Source: Closterium sp. Naga37s-1
Taxonomy: Eukaryota; Streptophyta; Zygnematophyceae; Desmidiales; Closteriaceae
NCBI GenBank assembly: GCA_947471745.1
Contig: CANJKZ010000139.1
Span: 496,001 to 560,000, forward strand
Length of the DNA: 64,000 nucleotides
Direction: 5' to 3'
This document shows positions 23,183 to 33,650 of this stretch, piece by piece; positions within the stretch are counted from its first letter, which is position 1, and every line of letters begins with the position of its first letter. The notes beneath the pieces are model-generated. The model did not search any database. It was given only the letters and a program-made list of their open reading frames with translations, and was not told the origin of the DNA. Both the position numbers and the translations under genes were made by a program.

Positions 23183-23361
23183 TGTCAAAATAGTGGTTAG
23201 AATGCAGGAGCCATAGCTAGGGTTTAGCTAGCTAGGCAAGAGAAAATAGGCAAAAGAGGAGTTGCACTAGTAAGCAGGGCAGTACATATGGCAAACCCTA
23301 ACAGGGTTGTACTCACTATAGAGTACCCCACTGCAGACTAGACAATTATAACATTCTGACA
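23183..23361 (-). repeat. Element C LTR (5' in element orientation)
   Basis: 179 bp and next to the primer site. It matches 21847-22025 with about four differences. Confidence 0.9.
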
Positions 23362-23419
23362 TGCTTTTCTTGACTGGTCTTGTGACCTCTTGTTCTCCCC
23401 CACTTTGCCTATGGGGGTG

Positions 23420-23550
23420 TGTCAAACTTATATGCTGCATGTTCTGTAGGCTGTAGTGGGGTAGCCCATATGGGGTACAACCCAACTAGGGTTTGCTACT
23501 TGTACTCCTGCATGCTGCTAGTTCATTCATCCTCGTTTAGTATTCTGACA
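23420..23550 (+). repeat. Element B right LTR
   Basis: Partner of 14990-15120, one difference by eye. It is preceded by the CCCCCACTTTGCCTATGGGGGTG tract and followed by the CTGAA duplication. Confidence 0.92.
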
Positions 23551-23674
23551 CTGAAGGACTGTCACCTTCACAACATCCACCACTTTGGTATCCGTTCTTG
23601 TCGTTGATTTTCTTGACATATCTGTAAGTCTGTCTGTTTTTATACGAAGATATTTCTAAAGAGTTACCACCGTG
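23551..23674. other. Short non-element segment between B and D
   Basis: About 120 bases that match none of the elements. It starts with the CTGAA target duplication of B and ends where sequence related to element E's coding region begins abruptly. Confidence 0.6.
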
Positions 23675-26600
23675 TTACTCCTCCTGTCTGTCCTCAAGGA
23701 CGTCCGTGCCAAGAGCACACGCACCCCCGACGGACGGAGGACAGACAAACTCAGACTCAGCAACAAGGCTAGCGGCGTAGTCTAGACGACAGGCGGCATC
23801 AAAGTCAACAAGCTCAGCGACTAGAGCAGACGCAGCAGCGGACTCAAAGGAAGGGTCAGTGACAACAGTGGCGAGGAAACGCGTGACAGTAGGACTGGCA
23901 GCACGAAGGGAGTCAGACTCCGGGTCCGGACCGTCAGGAAGAGAGGACGCAGGAGGAGAAGGCAGAGGGACACGCTGTGGAGCAGTGGAAGGACGCAGAG
24001 TCATATAGTGAGTGCCAAGGACAGGAGGAGGACGCTGACGCGGAACACGACGACCAGCGCGGACAGCGCGGACAGGCGACTCTGGACGAGACTCAGGCGA
24101 CGCAGGACGAGACTCAGGCTCACGACGCTCCGTAAGACCTCTAGTCGGCCCAGCGTAAGGAGAAGGACCAGGCAGCGGAGAGGCAAGCTGTAACTGTGAC
24201 TGAGACTGGACAGGTGGTGGACTCAGTAGGGGAGGAGTAGGACCAGTAGAGGGCGGGAGGCCAAGAACCTGCTGAAGGAGCGGAACGTAGTACGGCCGCG
24301 GCCGCGCAGCACCTCCTGAACCAGCAGAGACAGCACCAGCACCCTCAGCCTCAGGGTCTCCAGCTACAACTCCCGCAGCACCACCAGCAGCTCCAGCAGC
24401 TCCAGCACCTCCAGCTCCAACCCCCGCAGCAGCTCCAGGCCCAGCAGCTCCAGTACCTCCAGTACGAGCACCTCCAGGACTAGCGGCTTCAGCAGCTCCA
24501 GCACCAGCAGCACCTCCAGTAGCTCCAGCACCAGCAGCACCTCCAGCAGCACCAGCACCAGTAGTACCTCCAGCAGCTCCGGCACCAGCAGCACCTCCAG
24601 CAGCACCACCAGCAGCTCCTGCACCAGCAGCACCAGCTCCAGCTCCAGCAGAACCCCCAGTCCCAGCAGCTCCAGTACCGCCTGTACGAGCACCTCCAGG
24701 ACCAGAGGGTCCAGCACCTCCAGCAGCACCAGGGCCTCCAGCGGGCGGCACCTCTGCGCTAGGAGCGCCGCTCCGGAGGATGCAGCGCCGAGCGTACCAC
24801 TCACGCAGCCGCTGTGGGGAGGGAGGCTCCGGCCACGACACGGCACCCGCAGCACCACCAGCTCCAACTCCGGCAGAACCCCCAGCTCCAGCAGCCCCAC
24901 GCCGGAGGCTGCAACGCTGAGAGTACCACTCACGCAGCTGCTGTGAAGAGGGAGCGCCACCAGGCGCAGCACGGTCAGTCTCAGAACCCCCAGGCCCAGC
25001 ACCCCCAGGCTCAGCACCCCCAGTCTCAGCACCCCCAGGCTCAGCACCCCCAGTCTCAGCACCCCCGGACTCAGTACCCCCAGCCTCAGCACCCCCAGGC
25101 TCAGCACCCCCAGTCTCAGCACCCCCAGGCTCAGTACCCCTCGCAGGACCAGAGTCGACAGCTACCTCGACAGGCTCGACCGGGTCTACCTGGGAAACAC
25201 CTGAGGGAGCAGGACCCTGGGGAGGGAGGGGGTCTACCGAAGGGACACCTGGGGTGAGGAAGAGCGGTGGGGGGGGAAGCGGGGCAGTGCGGTAGGGGAA
25301 AAGCCGGTAAAAGGGTACCGACTCGTCAAAAGTGACGTCCTGAGAGGAGAAGACACGGCGCGAGGTGGGGTGGTAAAACTGCCAGCCAGGCGCGTCAGTG
25401 GGGAAGCCAAGGAAGAGACAGGGAACAGCGCGGGCGGAGAGCTTGTCCGCGGACGTATCGCGGACAAAGGCACTAGATCCCGAGACCCGGAACACCGACG
25501 CATCGCCAACCTCTCCCGTCCAACGCAGTGTCGGTGAGGTCTCCGGAACGGAGACACGGGGCCAGAGGTTGAGCTGATGCGCAGCGTATCGAACCGCAAA
25601 CGGCCACAGAAAATGGGGGGCAGCCGCATGGATCAAGGAGGTACGAGCGACCTCCATGACTAAGCCAATGCGGCGCTCAGCAACCCCATTTTGCTGAGGA
25701 GAGGCCGGAAGCGTGAACGACTGCTCAATGCCCTCCCCCTGACAGAAAGCCCTCAAGAGGTCGGAGGAGAACTCACCACCTCTGTCAGAGTGCAGCCGCA
25801 GGACTGGAAGGTCCGTGTGAAAGCGCCTCTCCAGCTGGAGACGGGTAGCGCGGATCCAAGGGATCAAGACATCAGGGACCTCTCCCTTGGTGCGCAAGGG
25901 GAAGACCGTGGTGTAACGCGTGTAGTCGTCAACTACCAGCAGGAAGTAGCGCTCTCCACCCTGTCCACGGACGCGGGCTGGGCCCCACACGTCCATGTGA
26001 AGGGTCTGCAGAGGAGCCTCCGTCGGGGGGAACTCAGAGGAGTGAGGGGCGGCACGCTGCCGCCCCTCGACACAGGGAAGGCAGGGAGGGGCAAGGGACG
26101 GAGGCAGGGGAGGCAGTGACTCGGGGAGACCAGAGACAAGGTAACGGGAGTGCATGCCACGAAGGCGCTGCATCGAAGGGTGACCAAGGCAGAGGTGCCA
26201 GAGGACCGTCCGGTGCGACAAGGTGCGACACGAGCAGGGGGCGGACAACTGACCTGACGCAGACGCAGATGCAGCTACCTGAGGGGACTCAGTGGTCAGT
26301 GTGTACAGGTCCGACCCCGGCTGCCGAGTAAAGGTAACCAGGTGGCGACCCGTCCGAGCACACGTGCAGTGGGTCACACGCTCATGGGCAGGGGTGAACT
26401 GGTGAACACCCCCATCCTGGAGAGCAGAGCCCGCCACCAAGTTCGTAGAGAACGAGGGGAGGTAAAGACCCGACAGGGTGCCGGACGGGACCGCAGGACA
26501 AGGGAGGACAGTGGAGGAGGTCGCAAGGACCGGGCCCCCAGAGGGGTCAGCCAGGGAGACAGCAACAGGCCGAGCCAGCTGCTCAAGGACAGTGCGGTCA

Positions 26601-28165
26601 CGAAAGAAACAGCGGGAAGCACCCGAGTCCAGTGTGAACGTGTGCAGTGCCTTAGTAGACGCAGTACCAGCAGGCGCAGACGCACGAGCACCTGGAACAG
26701 CAGACCCACTAGCACCTAGAGCAGCAGCCTCACCAGGACCTAGGGCAGCAGACGCACTAGCACCTAGAGCGGCAGCCTCACTGGTCCCAATACCCGGGTC
26801 AGGCGGTACACACAGGTAACAGTCACCCTCAACACTAACAGTCAATGCATACATGGCACCAAGGATAGCATCAAAATCAAGAGCAAAGATATCAATGTTC
26901 TTTCTCATCAGATCAGCCCAGCGGGGCAGCTCAGTGGCGTCAGGAAACTGCGCGCGCCAAGCATCGTCGAGACGAAAGAAGCAGCGCTGTGCCGTGTGGA
27001 ACCTCCCACAGGTCTGGCCAGTGCGGTCACCTGTGCGGATAACGTACGGGCAGGTACCTCCACCCCCAGACCCCCCACGCTGAGAGTACCACTCACGAAG
27101 CTGCTGGGGTGATGGGGTCTCGCTGGGACGCTGATGCTGCTGCCTCTGGCCACCACCGAACCCTCCACGCTGCACTGCTCCACCGCGCCCGCCACCAGCT
27201 CCACTGCCGCCACCACTACCACCACCACCCCCGCCACCCCCACTACCGTCGCCGCCACCACCCCCGCCTCCGCCACTGACCCCCCCACCACCAGCACCAC
27301 TCCCACCACCGCCACCACCCCCGCCTCCTCCACCCCCTCCACTACCGCCGCCCCCGCCTCCACCTCCGCCACCCTTGCCCCCCTTGCCCTTGCCGCCCTT
27401 GCGCCTCCAACTAGGAGCAGACGCAGCCCCGACCTCCTCAGCACCGAGGTAGTCGACAGCAGCAGCAGATGCAATGGAGGGGAGAAGGGGGGAGGGGGAA
27501 CATCCCTCAAAGAAGGGAGTGCGAGGGTCGCCACGAGAGGCACCTACAGCTACAATGCTAGTCTCAGCTGCAAGGAGTTCCTTCTCGAGCAGGTCGACAG
27601 TGAGGTCAGTGGGGGAGAGGGCGAGAAAGTGGTCCCTGACAGCGCGAAGAGAGTCAGGGAGGCGAGTGACTAGGTGGTAGAATGTGAGGTACATCGGGGG
27701 AGGGTTCTTGGCGAGGAAGTCAGGAGGAAGCGCGGCACGGTAGCGGAGATCACTAGAACGGAGGTGAGTGATGAGGTCAGCTACAGTGGCAAAGGCGGAC
27801 AGATCGGGGAAGAGATAGGGCAGTGAGAGACGGCCTATCGCAGCAGTAGCAGGGGAGGAGTAGCGCGTAACTACAGCATCGTACAGCTCCTTAGCGGTCT
27901 TATGCTGGCCAAAGTGCTCGCGCTCATCTAACGGCAGGTGGCTGCGAACGGCTAGGCGAGCGTGCGCGTCACGGGTCTGCCACTGTGAGCAAGCTGTACT
28001 GTCAGCAGTAGCAGCAGGTGCGGGAGCTACGCCGGACGTGTGGTCAAACAGGGAAACATCGTCCTTGGCAGTGATCTGGAGGAACAGGTGCAGGTCATCG
28101 AGCCAAACGTCAAACTTAATCGGACGGCCCTCAGCGTCAAAAGTGAGAACGGTAGGACTGGCCAT
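23675..28165 (-). pseudogene. Element D gag-pol region (incomplete)
   Basis: Parts in order on the minus strand: gag (N-terminus MASPTVLTFDAEGRP, with the WLDDLHLFLQI helix of copia gag) at about 28.16-27.45 kb; a Gly-rich zone at about 27.4-27.15 kb; an LREWY motif and zinc-knuckle-like patch at about 27.1-27.0 kb; protease (FTLDSGASRCFF) at about 26.6 kb; integrase at about 26.2-25.5 kb; and linker repeats at about 25.25-24.3 kb. Reverse transcriptase and RNase H are absent. Confidence 0.85.
27135..27420 (-). repeat. Gly-codon repeat in element D gag
   Basis: A CCACCACC-rich run on the plus strand codes for more than 80 residues that are nearly all Gly with some Ser, Ala and Val, just before the LREWY motif. 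This could act as an RNA-binding low-complexity zone. Confidence 0.8.
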
Positions 28166-28249
28166 AGTGGCAGTAGCAGCAGTAGGAACAGTAGCAGGAG
28201 TAGCAGTAGCAGTAGCAGGAGCAGCAGTTGCTGCAGGTGGTGCACAGTA

Positions 28250-28720
28250 GGGCAGCGCGGCTCGGTCAGGGCGGCGCGACTCGGGCAGGACGGCGCGGCT
28301 CGAGCAGGACGGCGCGGCGCGGCTCGGGCAGGGAGGGTGGGCCGGCGCGCGGTTCGAGGCGGCGGCCTACGTGCTGGCGGCGGCCTACTTGCGGGCGGCG
28401 GCCTACGCGCGGGCGGCGGCCTACGGACGGGCGGCGGCCTATGCGCGGGCGGCGGCCTACGGACGGGCGGCGGCCTACGAGGGCGAGGCGGCGGCGCGCT
28501 CCGGTCGACGGGCAGCACGCGGGCTGCGCTAGGGGCCGCGCGAGGCCAGGGCGGGCTACGCTGGGCGGCGTCGACCGCGTGGGCGGCTAGGGGGTCGCGC
28601 GCACGAGAAACGGGCCGCGCGCGGGCGGCTAGCGGGCTCCGCACGTGAAAAAACGGGCCGCGCGCGGGCGGCTAGCGGGCTACGCGCACGAAAAACGGGG
28701 CGCTCGAGGGCGCGCTGGGA
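28250..28720. repeat. GC-rich leader repeats of element D
   Basis: Units built on GCGGGCGGCGGCCTACG (about 28,380-28,480) and on GGGCCGCGCGCGGGCGGCTA (about 28,600-28,680) lie between the LTR and gag in element orientation. Confidence 0.8.
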
Positions 28721-28832
28721 ACGAGGCGCACGAGGGCGCAAAGAAGGTAGGGCGCACGAGGGCGCTACTAGCGGAACGGTGGGCCCTTAGGAACGGTCGG
28801 TCCTAGGTTCCTAACCTAGGCTCGTAATACCA

Positions 28833-28958
28833 TGTCAGAATGAGAGAAGTGTTTGAACTAGAAACATTGGGAGTACAAGTAGGTAAACCTAGAAGTTGTA
28901 CCCCCTAAGGCTAAACCCACTATAGCATACAGAACACAAACATATACAATGTTTGACA
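28833..28958 (-). repeat. Element D LTR
   Basis: 126 bp, TGTCAGAATGAG...GTTTGACA on the plus strand. It is related in its central part (GTACCCCCTAAGGCTAAACCCA) to the LTRs of element E. Confidence 0.85.
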
Positions 28959-29446
28959 CTTATGATAAAACTCAAAGGGGCGCGCGTCTATTTAAGCAAG
29001 TTTTATAAGCGCATGCTCTTATATAATGACAAATAATTAATTTAGTTGTTTACATAGCTGTAGATTTCGTACTTGCCTTTTCAATCGAGCCGAAATGTTA
29101 TAGCGCTGCGAATCAAAATCTCCCGCAAGTTGACAGGGAGTGATTTCCTGCCAACACATATGGCAAAGATAAGCCATTTGGCAGCCCTGCCAGCACATCC
29201 TGACTGGACGCGCAGCGTGTAAGCCCTCAGAGAGTCAAGGGAACCAAAAATGAATGTGGACATCCTGCAAAAGTGAAACTCGTTACAGTTATTAACATAT
29301 CATAAATTAAAATTTCTACATGCGCACGCTTTTTCAGGGGGTGCGCTTATAATCGAGGACCGGATATAAGTACAGCGCTCCAGGTGGATGCGCATGCGCT
29401 TATCATAGGCTTGCGCCTATATCCGGGATGATACGGTTGTTAGTAA
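28959..29446. other. Non-element segment between D and E, with inverted motifs
   Basis: AT-richer DNA with no gene. ATAAGCGCATGC (about 29005-29016) recurs inverted as GCATGCGCTTAT (about 29393-29404). A separate hairpin has arms CCGGATATA (about 29360) and TATATCCGG (about 29418). The segment could hold a small decayed DNA transposon. Confidence 0.4.
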
Positions 29447-29581
29447 TGTTAGAATGTTGAAGTGAACGAGAATGATTGAACTAGGAAAGTTGGGAGTACA
29501 AGTATGAAACCCTAGAGATTGTACCCCCTAAGGCTAAACCCATTGGAGCCTACAAAGCACAAACATATACAATGTTTGACA
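29447..29581 (-). repeat. Element E LTR (3' in element orientation)
   Basis: 135 bp, starting TGTTAGAATG. The purine tract (plus strand CACCCCCATAGGCAAAGTGGG) is adjacent on its right. Confidence 0.92.
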
Positions 29582-29815
29582 CACCCCCATAGGCAAAGTG
29601 GGAGACAACCAGATGGTCACAAGACCAGTCAAGGCAAAGCAAAGCAAAACAAGCTCAGGGTGGATCTCAAGGATACCACACAAATTCCGAGCACAAACAA
29701 GCGGTCACAAGACCAGTTCACATGCAGTTTGATAATATAATAACAGGTACAGTGATCACAACCTAGCAAGTGTAAGCATGCAGATATATATATAGAGATC
29801 ACAGTACAAGCAGAG

Positions 29816-32800
29816 TCAAGAAGTGAGCAAGTGAGGGACAGTAGGCACTAGGCCTAGAACAGTACAGAAACGCTGATGATCACAAGGCTGAAGCGCCTTG
29901 GTGAACACATCAGCAGTGTTGGCCCGAGTGGCCACGTAGGTAAGACGAAGCTGACCACGCTGCTGCAGCTCTCGAGCAAGGAAGTAGCGCAGAGCGATGT
30001 GCTTCGTTCTGTGCTCCAGTCTGTGCTCCTGACACAAGGCAAGGGCGGCCTTGTTGTCGACGTACAGCACTGGAGGAGAACGAGGCCGCTCTCCCAGGTC
30101 GGTCAGCAGGTAGGTGAGCCAGCGTAGCTCCTGGGCAGCCATGGCTGTGGCGTAGATCTCAGCCTCACAGCTGGAGCTGAGAACTGAAGAAGAGCGTGTA
30201 GAACGCCAAGAAACTGAGCCAGAGCCAAGGCTGAAGGTGTAACCCTGAGACGACCGCTGAGTAGCCTGGTCGTCAGCCCAAGAAGCGTCTGAGTGTCCAG
30301 TGAGGACAACGTCGCGCCGTCTTCCAAGCACAAGCCCCATGCCCGACGTACTGCACAAGTAGCGCAACACCCTCTTAGCGGCATCCATGTGCTCCTTCCG
30401 GTGACGGCCAGGAGCGACATAGCGTGCTAGGATGCTAAGAGGGTATGCAAGGTCAGGTCGAGTGCAAGTCATCAGGTACATGAGGCAGCCCACAAGCTCT
30501 GGATACGGGCCACTCGGCTCTACGGACTCATCCGAAGGCAGAGCTGAGAGCGAGTGACCGGTAGGCAGAGGAGTGGGCTGAGGCGAGGAGTACGTGAAGC
30601 GGAAGCGCTGAAGGACCTGCTGCACCATGTGTGACTGAGTCAAGGTGATGGTGCGCTGTGCTCTGTCCCGGGTGATCCGCAAGCCAAGATAGCTTGTCAG
30701 CTCACCCAGGTCTGTGCACGTGTGTCTCTTCTGCAGCTCCGACTTCACGTGGGCGAGTGCCTCAGTGTCAGCAGTAGCAAAGACCAAGTCGTCTACGTAC
30801 ACTAGAACGTAGAACGGTGGTAGAGTGGTGTCGGTGCGTAGAAACAGCGACGGGTCAGCAGTAGAAGGAGCAAACCCAAGAGCAGCAAGAGTAGTCCTCA
30901 GTGTGTCGTGCCACTCACGGGGTGCCTGGCGAAGACCGTAGACTGGCCGCCGGAGGCTCCACTGGGTACCAGGAGGGAACGACCCAGTGAAGCCAGGTGG
31001 GCGGCGCAGCCAGATCTCCTCGTGCAGGCTGCCCTGTAGGAAAGCAGTGCTGAAGTCAAGAGAGTGTAGCTCGTAGTCACGCTGAGCAGCGTCGTGCAGC
31101 AGAACCCGAAGAGTGGTCATCTTCGGGGTTGGGGAGAAGGTCTGGAAGAAGTCAACTCCCTCTCGCTGACTGAAGCCTCGTGCAACGTAACGCGCCTTGA
31201 AGACAGGCGGAGAACCCGGCGGCCGCTTCACCCTGAAAATCCACATGCCACTGACGATGTTCGCCCCAGGTGGGGGAACCTCGTCGACGTAGGTGCCTGT
31301 GGACTTCCAGGAAGCCATCTCTGCGTCCATGGCTGTCTGCCACTGAGAGGAGTAGAGACCCTCCATCGCCTCTGCGTAAGAGCGTGGGGTCGGGATGTCT
31401 GGTGCATCCGGGTCTCCCTCAGGGGCAATCAGCATGGACACGAGATGAGGTAAAGCAGCGGCAAAGCACTCAAACTCCTCCTGTCTGTCCTCAAGGACGT
31501 CCGTGCCAAGAGCACACTCACCCCCGACGAACGGAGGACAGACAGACTCAGACTCAGCAACAAGGCTAGCGGCGTAGTCTAGACGACAGGCGGCAGCAAA
31601 GTCAACAAGCTCAGCGACTAGAGCAGACGCAGCAGAGGACTCAAAGGTAGGGTCAGTGACAACAGTGGCAAGGAGACGCGCGACAATAGGACTGGCAGCA
31701 CGAGTAAGGTCTGACGGCGGGTCAGCAACGTCAGGAAGAGAGGACACAGGAGGAGACGGCAGACGGACACGCTGTGGAGCAGTGGAAGGACGCAGGGTCA
31801 TATAGTGAGTGCCAAGGACAGGAGGAGGACGCTGACGCGGAGCACGAGGACCAGCGCGGACAGCGCGGACAGGCGACTCTGAACGCGACTCAGGCGACTC
31901 TGGACTAGACTCAGGCGACGGAGGACGAGACTCAGGCTCACGACGCTCAGTAAGACTACCCGTCGGCGCAGTGTAAGGAGAAGGACCAGGCAGCGGAGAG
32001 GCAGGCTGTAACTGTGACTGTGACTGGACAAGCGGTGGACTCAGTAGGGGAGGAGTAGGACCAGTAGAGGGCGGGAGACCAAGAACCTGCTGAAGGAGCG
32101 GAACGTAGTACGGCCGCGGCCGCTCAGCAACTCCAGCTCCAACCCCCTCAGCAGCTCCAGTCCCAGCAGCTCCAATACCTCCAGTACGAGCACCTCCAGG
32201 ACCAGCAGCTCCAGCAGCTCCAGCACCAGCAGCACCACCAGCAGCACCAGCACCTCCAGCAGCTCCAGCAGCACCGCCAGCAGCAGCAGTGCCTCCAGCA
32301 GCTCCCGCACCAGCAGCACCTCCAGCAGCTCCAGTAGTACCAGCACCAGCAGCACCAGTACCAGCAGCACCTCCAGCAGCTCCAGCAGCACCTCCAGCAG
32401 CTCCAGCAGCACCAGCACCAGCAGCACCTCCAGCAGCACCAGCAGCACCGCCAGCAGCAGCAGCACCTCCAGCACCTCCAGCAGCACCAGCACCAGCAGC
32501 ACCTCCAGCAGCGCCAGCAGCAGCAGCACCTCCAGCAGCTCCAGCACCAGTAGCACCTCCAGCTCCAGGGTCCGCGACACTAGTAGCGCCACTCCGGAGA
32601 CTGCAGCGACGAGCGTACCACTCTCGGAGCCGCTGGGGAGAGGGCAGCTCCCGCCTAGGAGGGGAAGTACGAGCACGAGCTCCAGCAGCACCTCTCCTGA
32701 GGCTGCAGTACTGTAAGTACCACTCACGTAGTTGCTGTGAGGAAAGAGCGCCTCCAGGTGTAGCACTCTCAGTCGCAGCACCCTCTGGCTCAGTACTCTC

Positions 32801-33303
32801 AGACGTAGCACTCCCAGGCTCAGCACCCCCAGTCTCAGCACCCCCAGACTCAGCACCCGCAGGCTCCGCACCCCCAGACTCCGCAACCCCAGGCTCCGCA
32901 CCCCCAGGCTCCGCACCCCCAGGCTCCGCACGCTCAGGCTCAGCACCCCTAGCAGGACGAGAGTCGACAGCTACCTCGACAGGCTCAACCGGGTCTACCT
33001 GGGACACACCTGAGGGAGCGGCACCCTGAGGGGGGAGGGGGTCTACCACAGCAGCACCTAGCGCGAGGAAGAGAGGCGGGGGGGGGAGCGGGGCAGTGCG
33101 GTAGGGGAAGAGGCGGTAGTAGGGCACCGACTCGTCAAAAGTGACGTCCTGAGAGGGCAGGACACGGCGCGAGGTGGCGTGGTAAAACTGCCAACCAGAC
33201 GCGTCCGGGACAAAGCAAAGGAAGACACAAGGAACAGCTCGGGAGGAGAGCTTGTCCACAGACGTATCGCGGACAAAAGCTCGAGATCCCCAGACCCGGA
33301 AAC
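29816..33303 (-). pseudogene. Element E downstream pol part (linker, RT, RNase H)
   Basis: Open over nearly its whole length. It contains the end of the integrase region, Glu/Pro/Gly and Gly/Ala linker repeats with two LREWY motifs, a copia reverse transcriptase with FKARYVARGFSQ and YVDDLVFA blocks, and an RNase H region ending in KALQPCDHQRF. It is separated from the upstream part by element F. Confidence 0.88.
32100..32950 (-). repeat. Linker repeats of element E
   Basis: GCAGCACCTCCAGCAGCTCC-type units (plus strand) code for Gly/Ala repeats at about 32.1-32.57 kb. GGAEPG-type repeats lie at about 32.76-32.95 kb. Two LREWY motifs stand between the two blocks. Confidence 0.85.
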
Positions 33304-33434
33304 TGTTACGATAAGAATGAATTGATAGAAAATGTGAAGTACAACCCTAGATATAGCAAACCCTAATCATGCAAGTAAGTAGAAATGTAACACCTAGACT
33401 AACCTAAACAACACATATAAAATATATGTTGACA
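33304..33434 (-). repeat. Element F LTR (3' in element orientation)
   Basis: 131 bp, TGTTACGATAAGAATG...ATATGTTGACA. Identical to 40355-40485 by eye. Confidence 0.93.
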
Positions 33435-33650
33435 CACCCCCATAGTCTAGGTGACGGAAGTCCTGTAGAAACAACAAGAGCAAGCAACGGTCACAAGACC
33501 AGTCTACAAGAACAAGACAAATCTCAGGGTGGAGCTCAAAGTCACCACACACTCCGAGAGCAAGCAAGGGGCCACAAGGCCAGTCCACATGCAGGTATAT
33601 AGCAAATATAAAGAGATGCAAGAGTACAAGACATGCAGGACAAGGCATCT

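Larger units (their letters stand above)
21847..23361 (-). mobile_element. Element C: non-autonomous LTR element nested in B
   Basis: 179-bp LTRs at 21847-22025 and 23183-23361 differ at about four positions. The target duplication TGCTT is at 21842-21846 and 23362-23366. Read on the minus strand, a TGCTATCAGAGC primer site follows the LTR at 23183-23361 and a TATGGGGGTG purine tract precedes the other. The internal region has no coding motif and is mostly GC-rich repeat. LTR length, LTR sequence and the start of the internal region match element A, so A and C are one family. Confidence 0.9.
14990..23550 (+). mobile_element. Element B: Ty1/copia retroelement, broken, carrying element C
   Basis: 131-bp LTRs at 14990-15120 and 23420-23550 differ at one position, so it is young. 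The target duplication CTGAA is at 14985-14989 and 23551-23555. A TGGTTTCAGAGCA primer site follows the left LTR. Parts in copia order are: GC-rich leader array (about 15.2-15.9 kb), gag remnants with LREWF motifs and a zinc-knuckle-like Cys/His patch (about 16.1-16.6 kb), protease (about 16.8 kb), integrase with zinc and catalytic core (about 17.2-18.0 kb), low-complexity linker (about 18.2-19.4 kb), reverse transcriptase (about 20.2-20.9 kb) and RNase H (about 21.2-21.6 kb). The coding region has several breaks. Element C is inserted between RNase H and the right LTR. Confidence 0.92.
23675..28958 (-). mobile_element. Element D: incomplete Ty1/copia retroelement
   Basis: Only one LTR is present (28833-28958, 126 bp, at the 5' end in element orientation). 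It is followed by a GC-rich leader array (about 28.25-28.7 kb), a gag starting near 28165 with the retrotransposon gag helical domain, a Gly-rich zone, protease, integrase and the low-complexity linker. The downstream pol parts and the second LTR are not present in this window. No target duplication can be tested. What remains is open over a long stretch, so it was probably young when it became incomplete. Confidence 0.88.
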
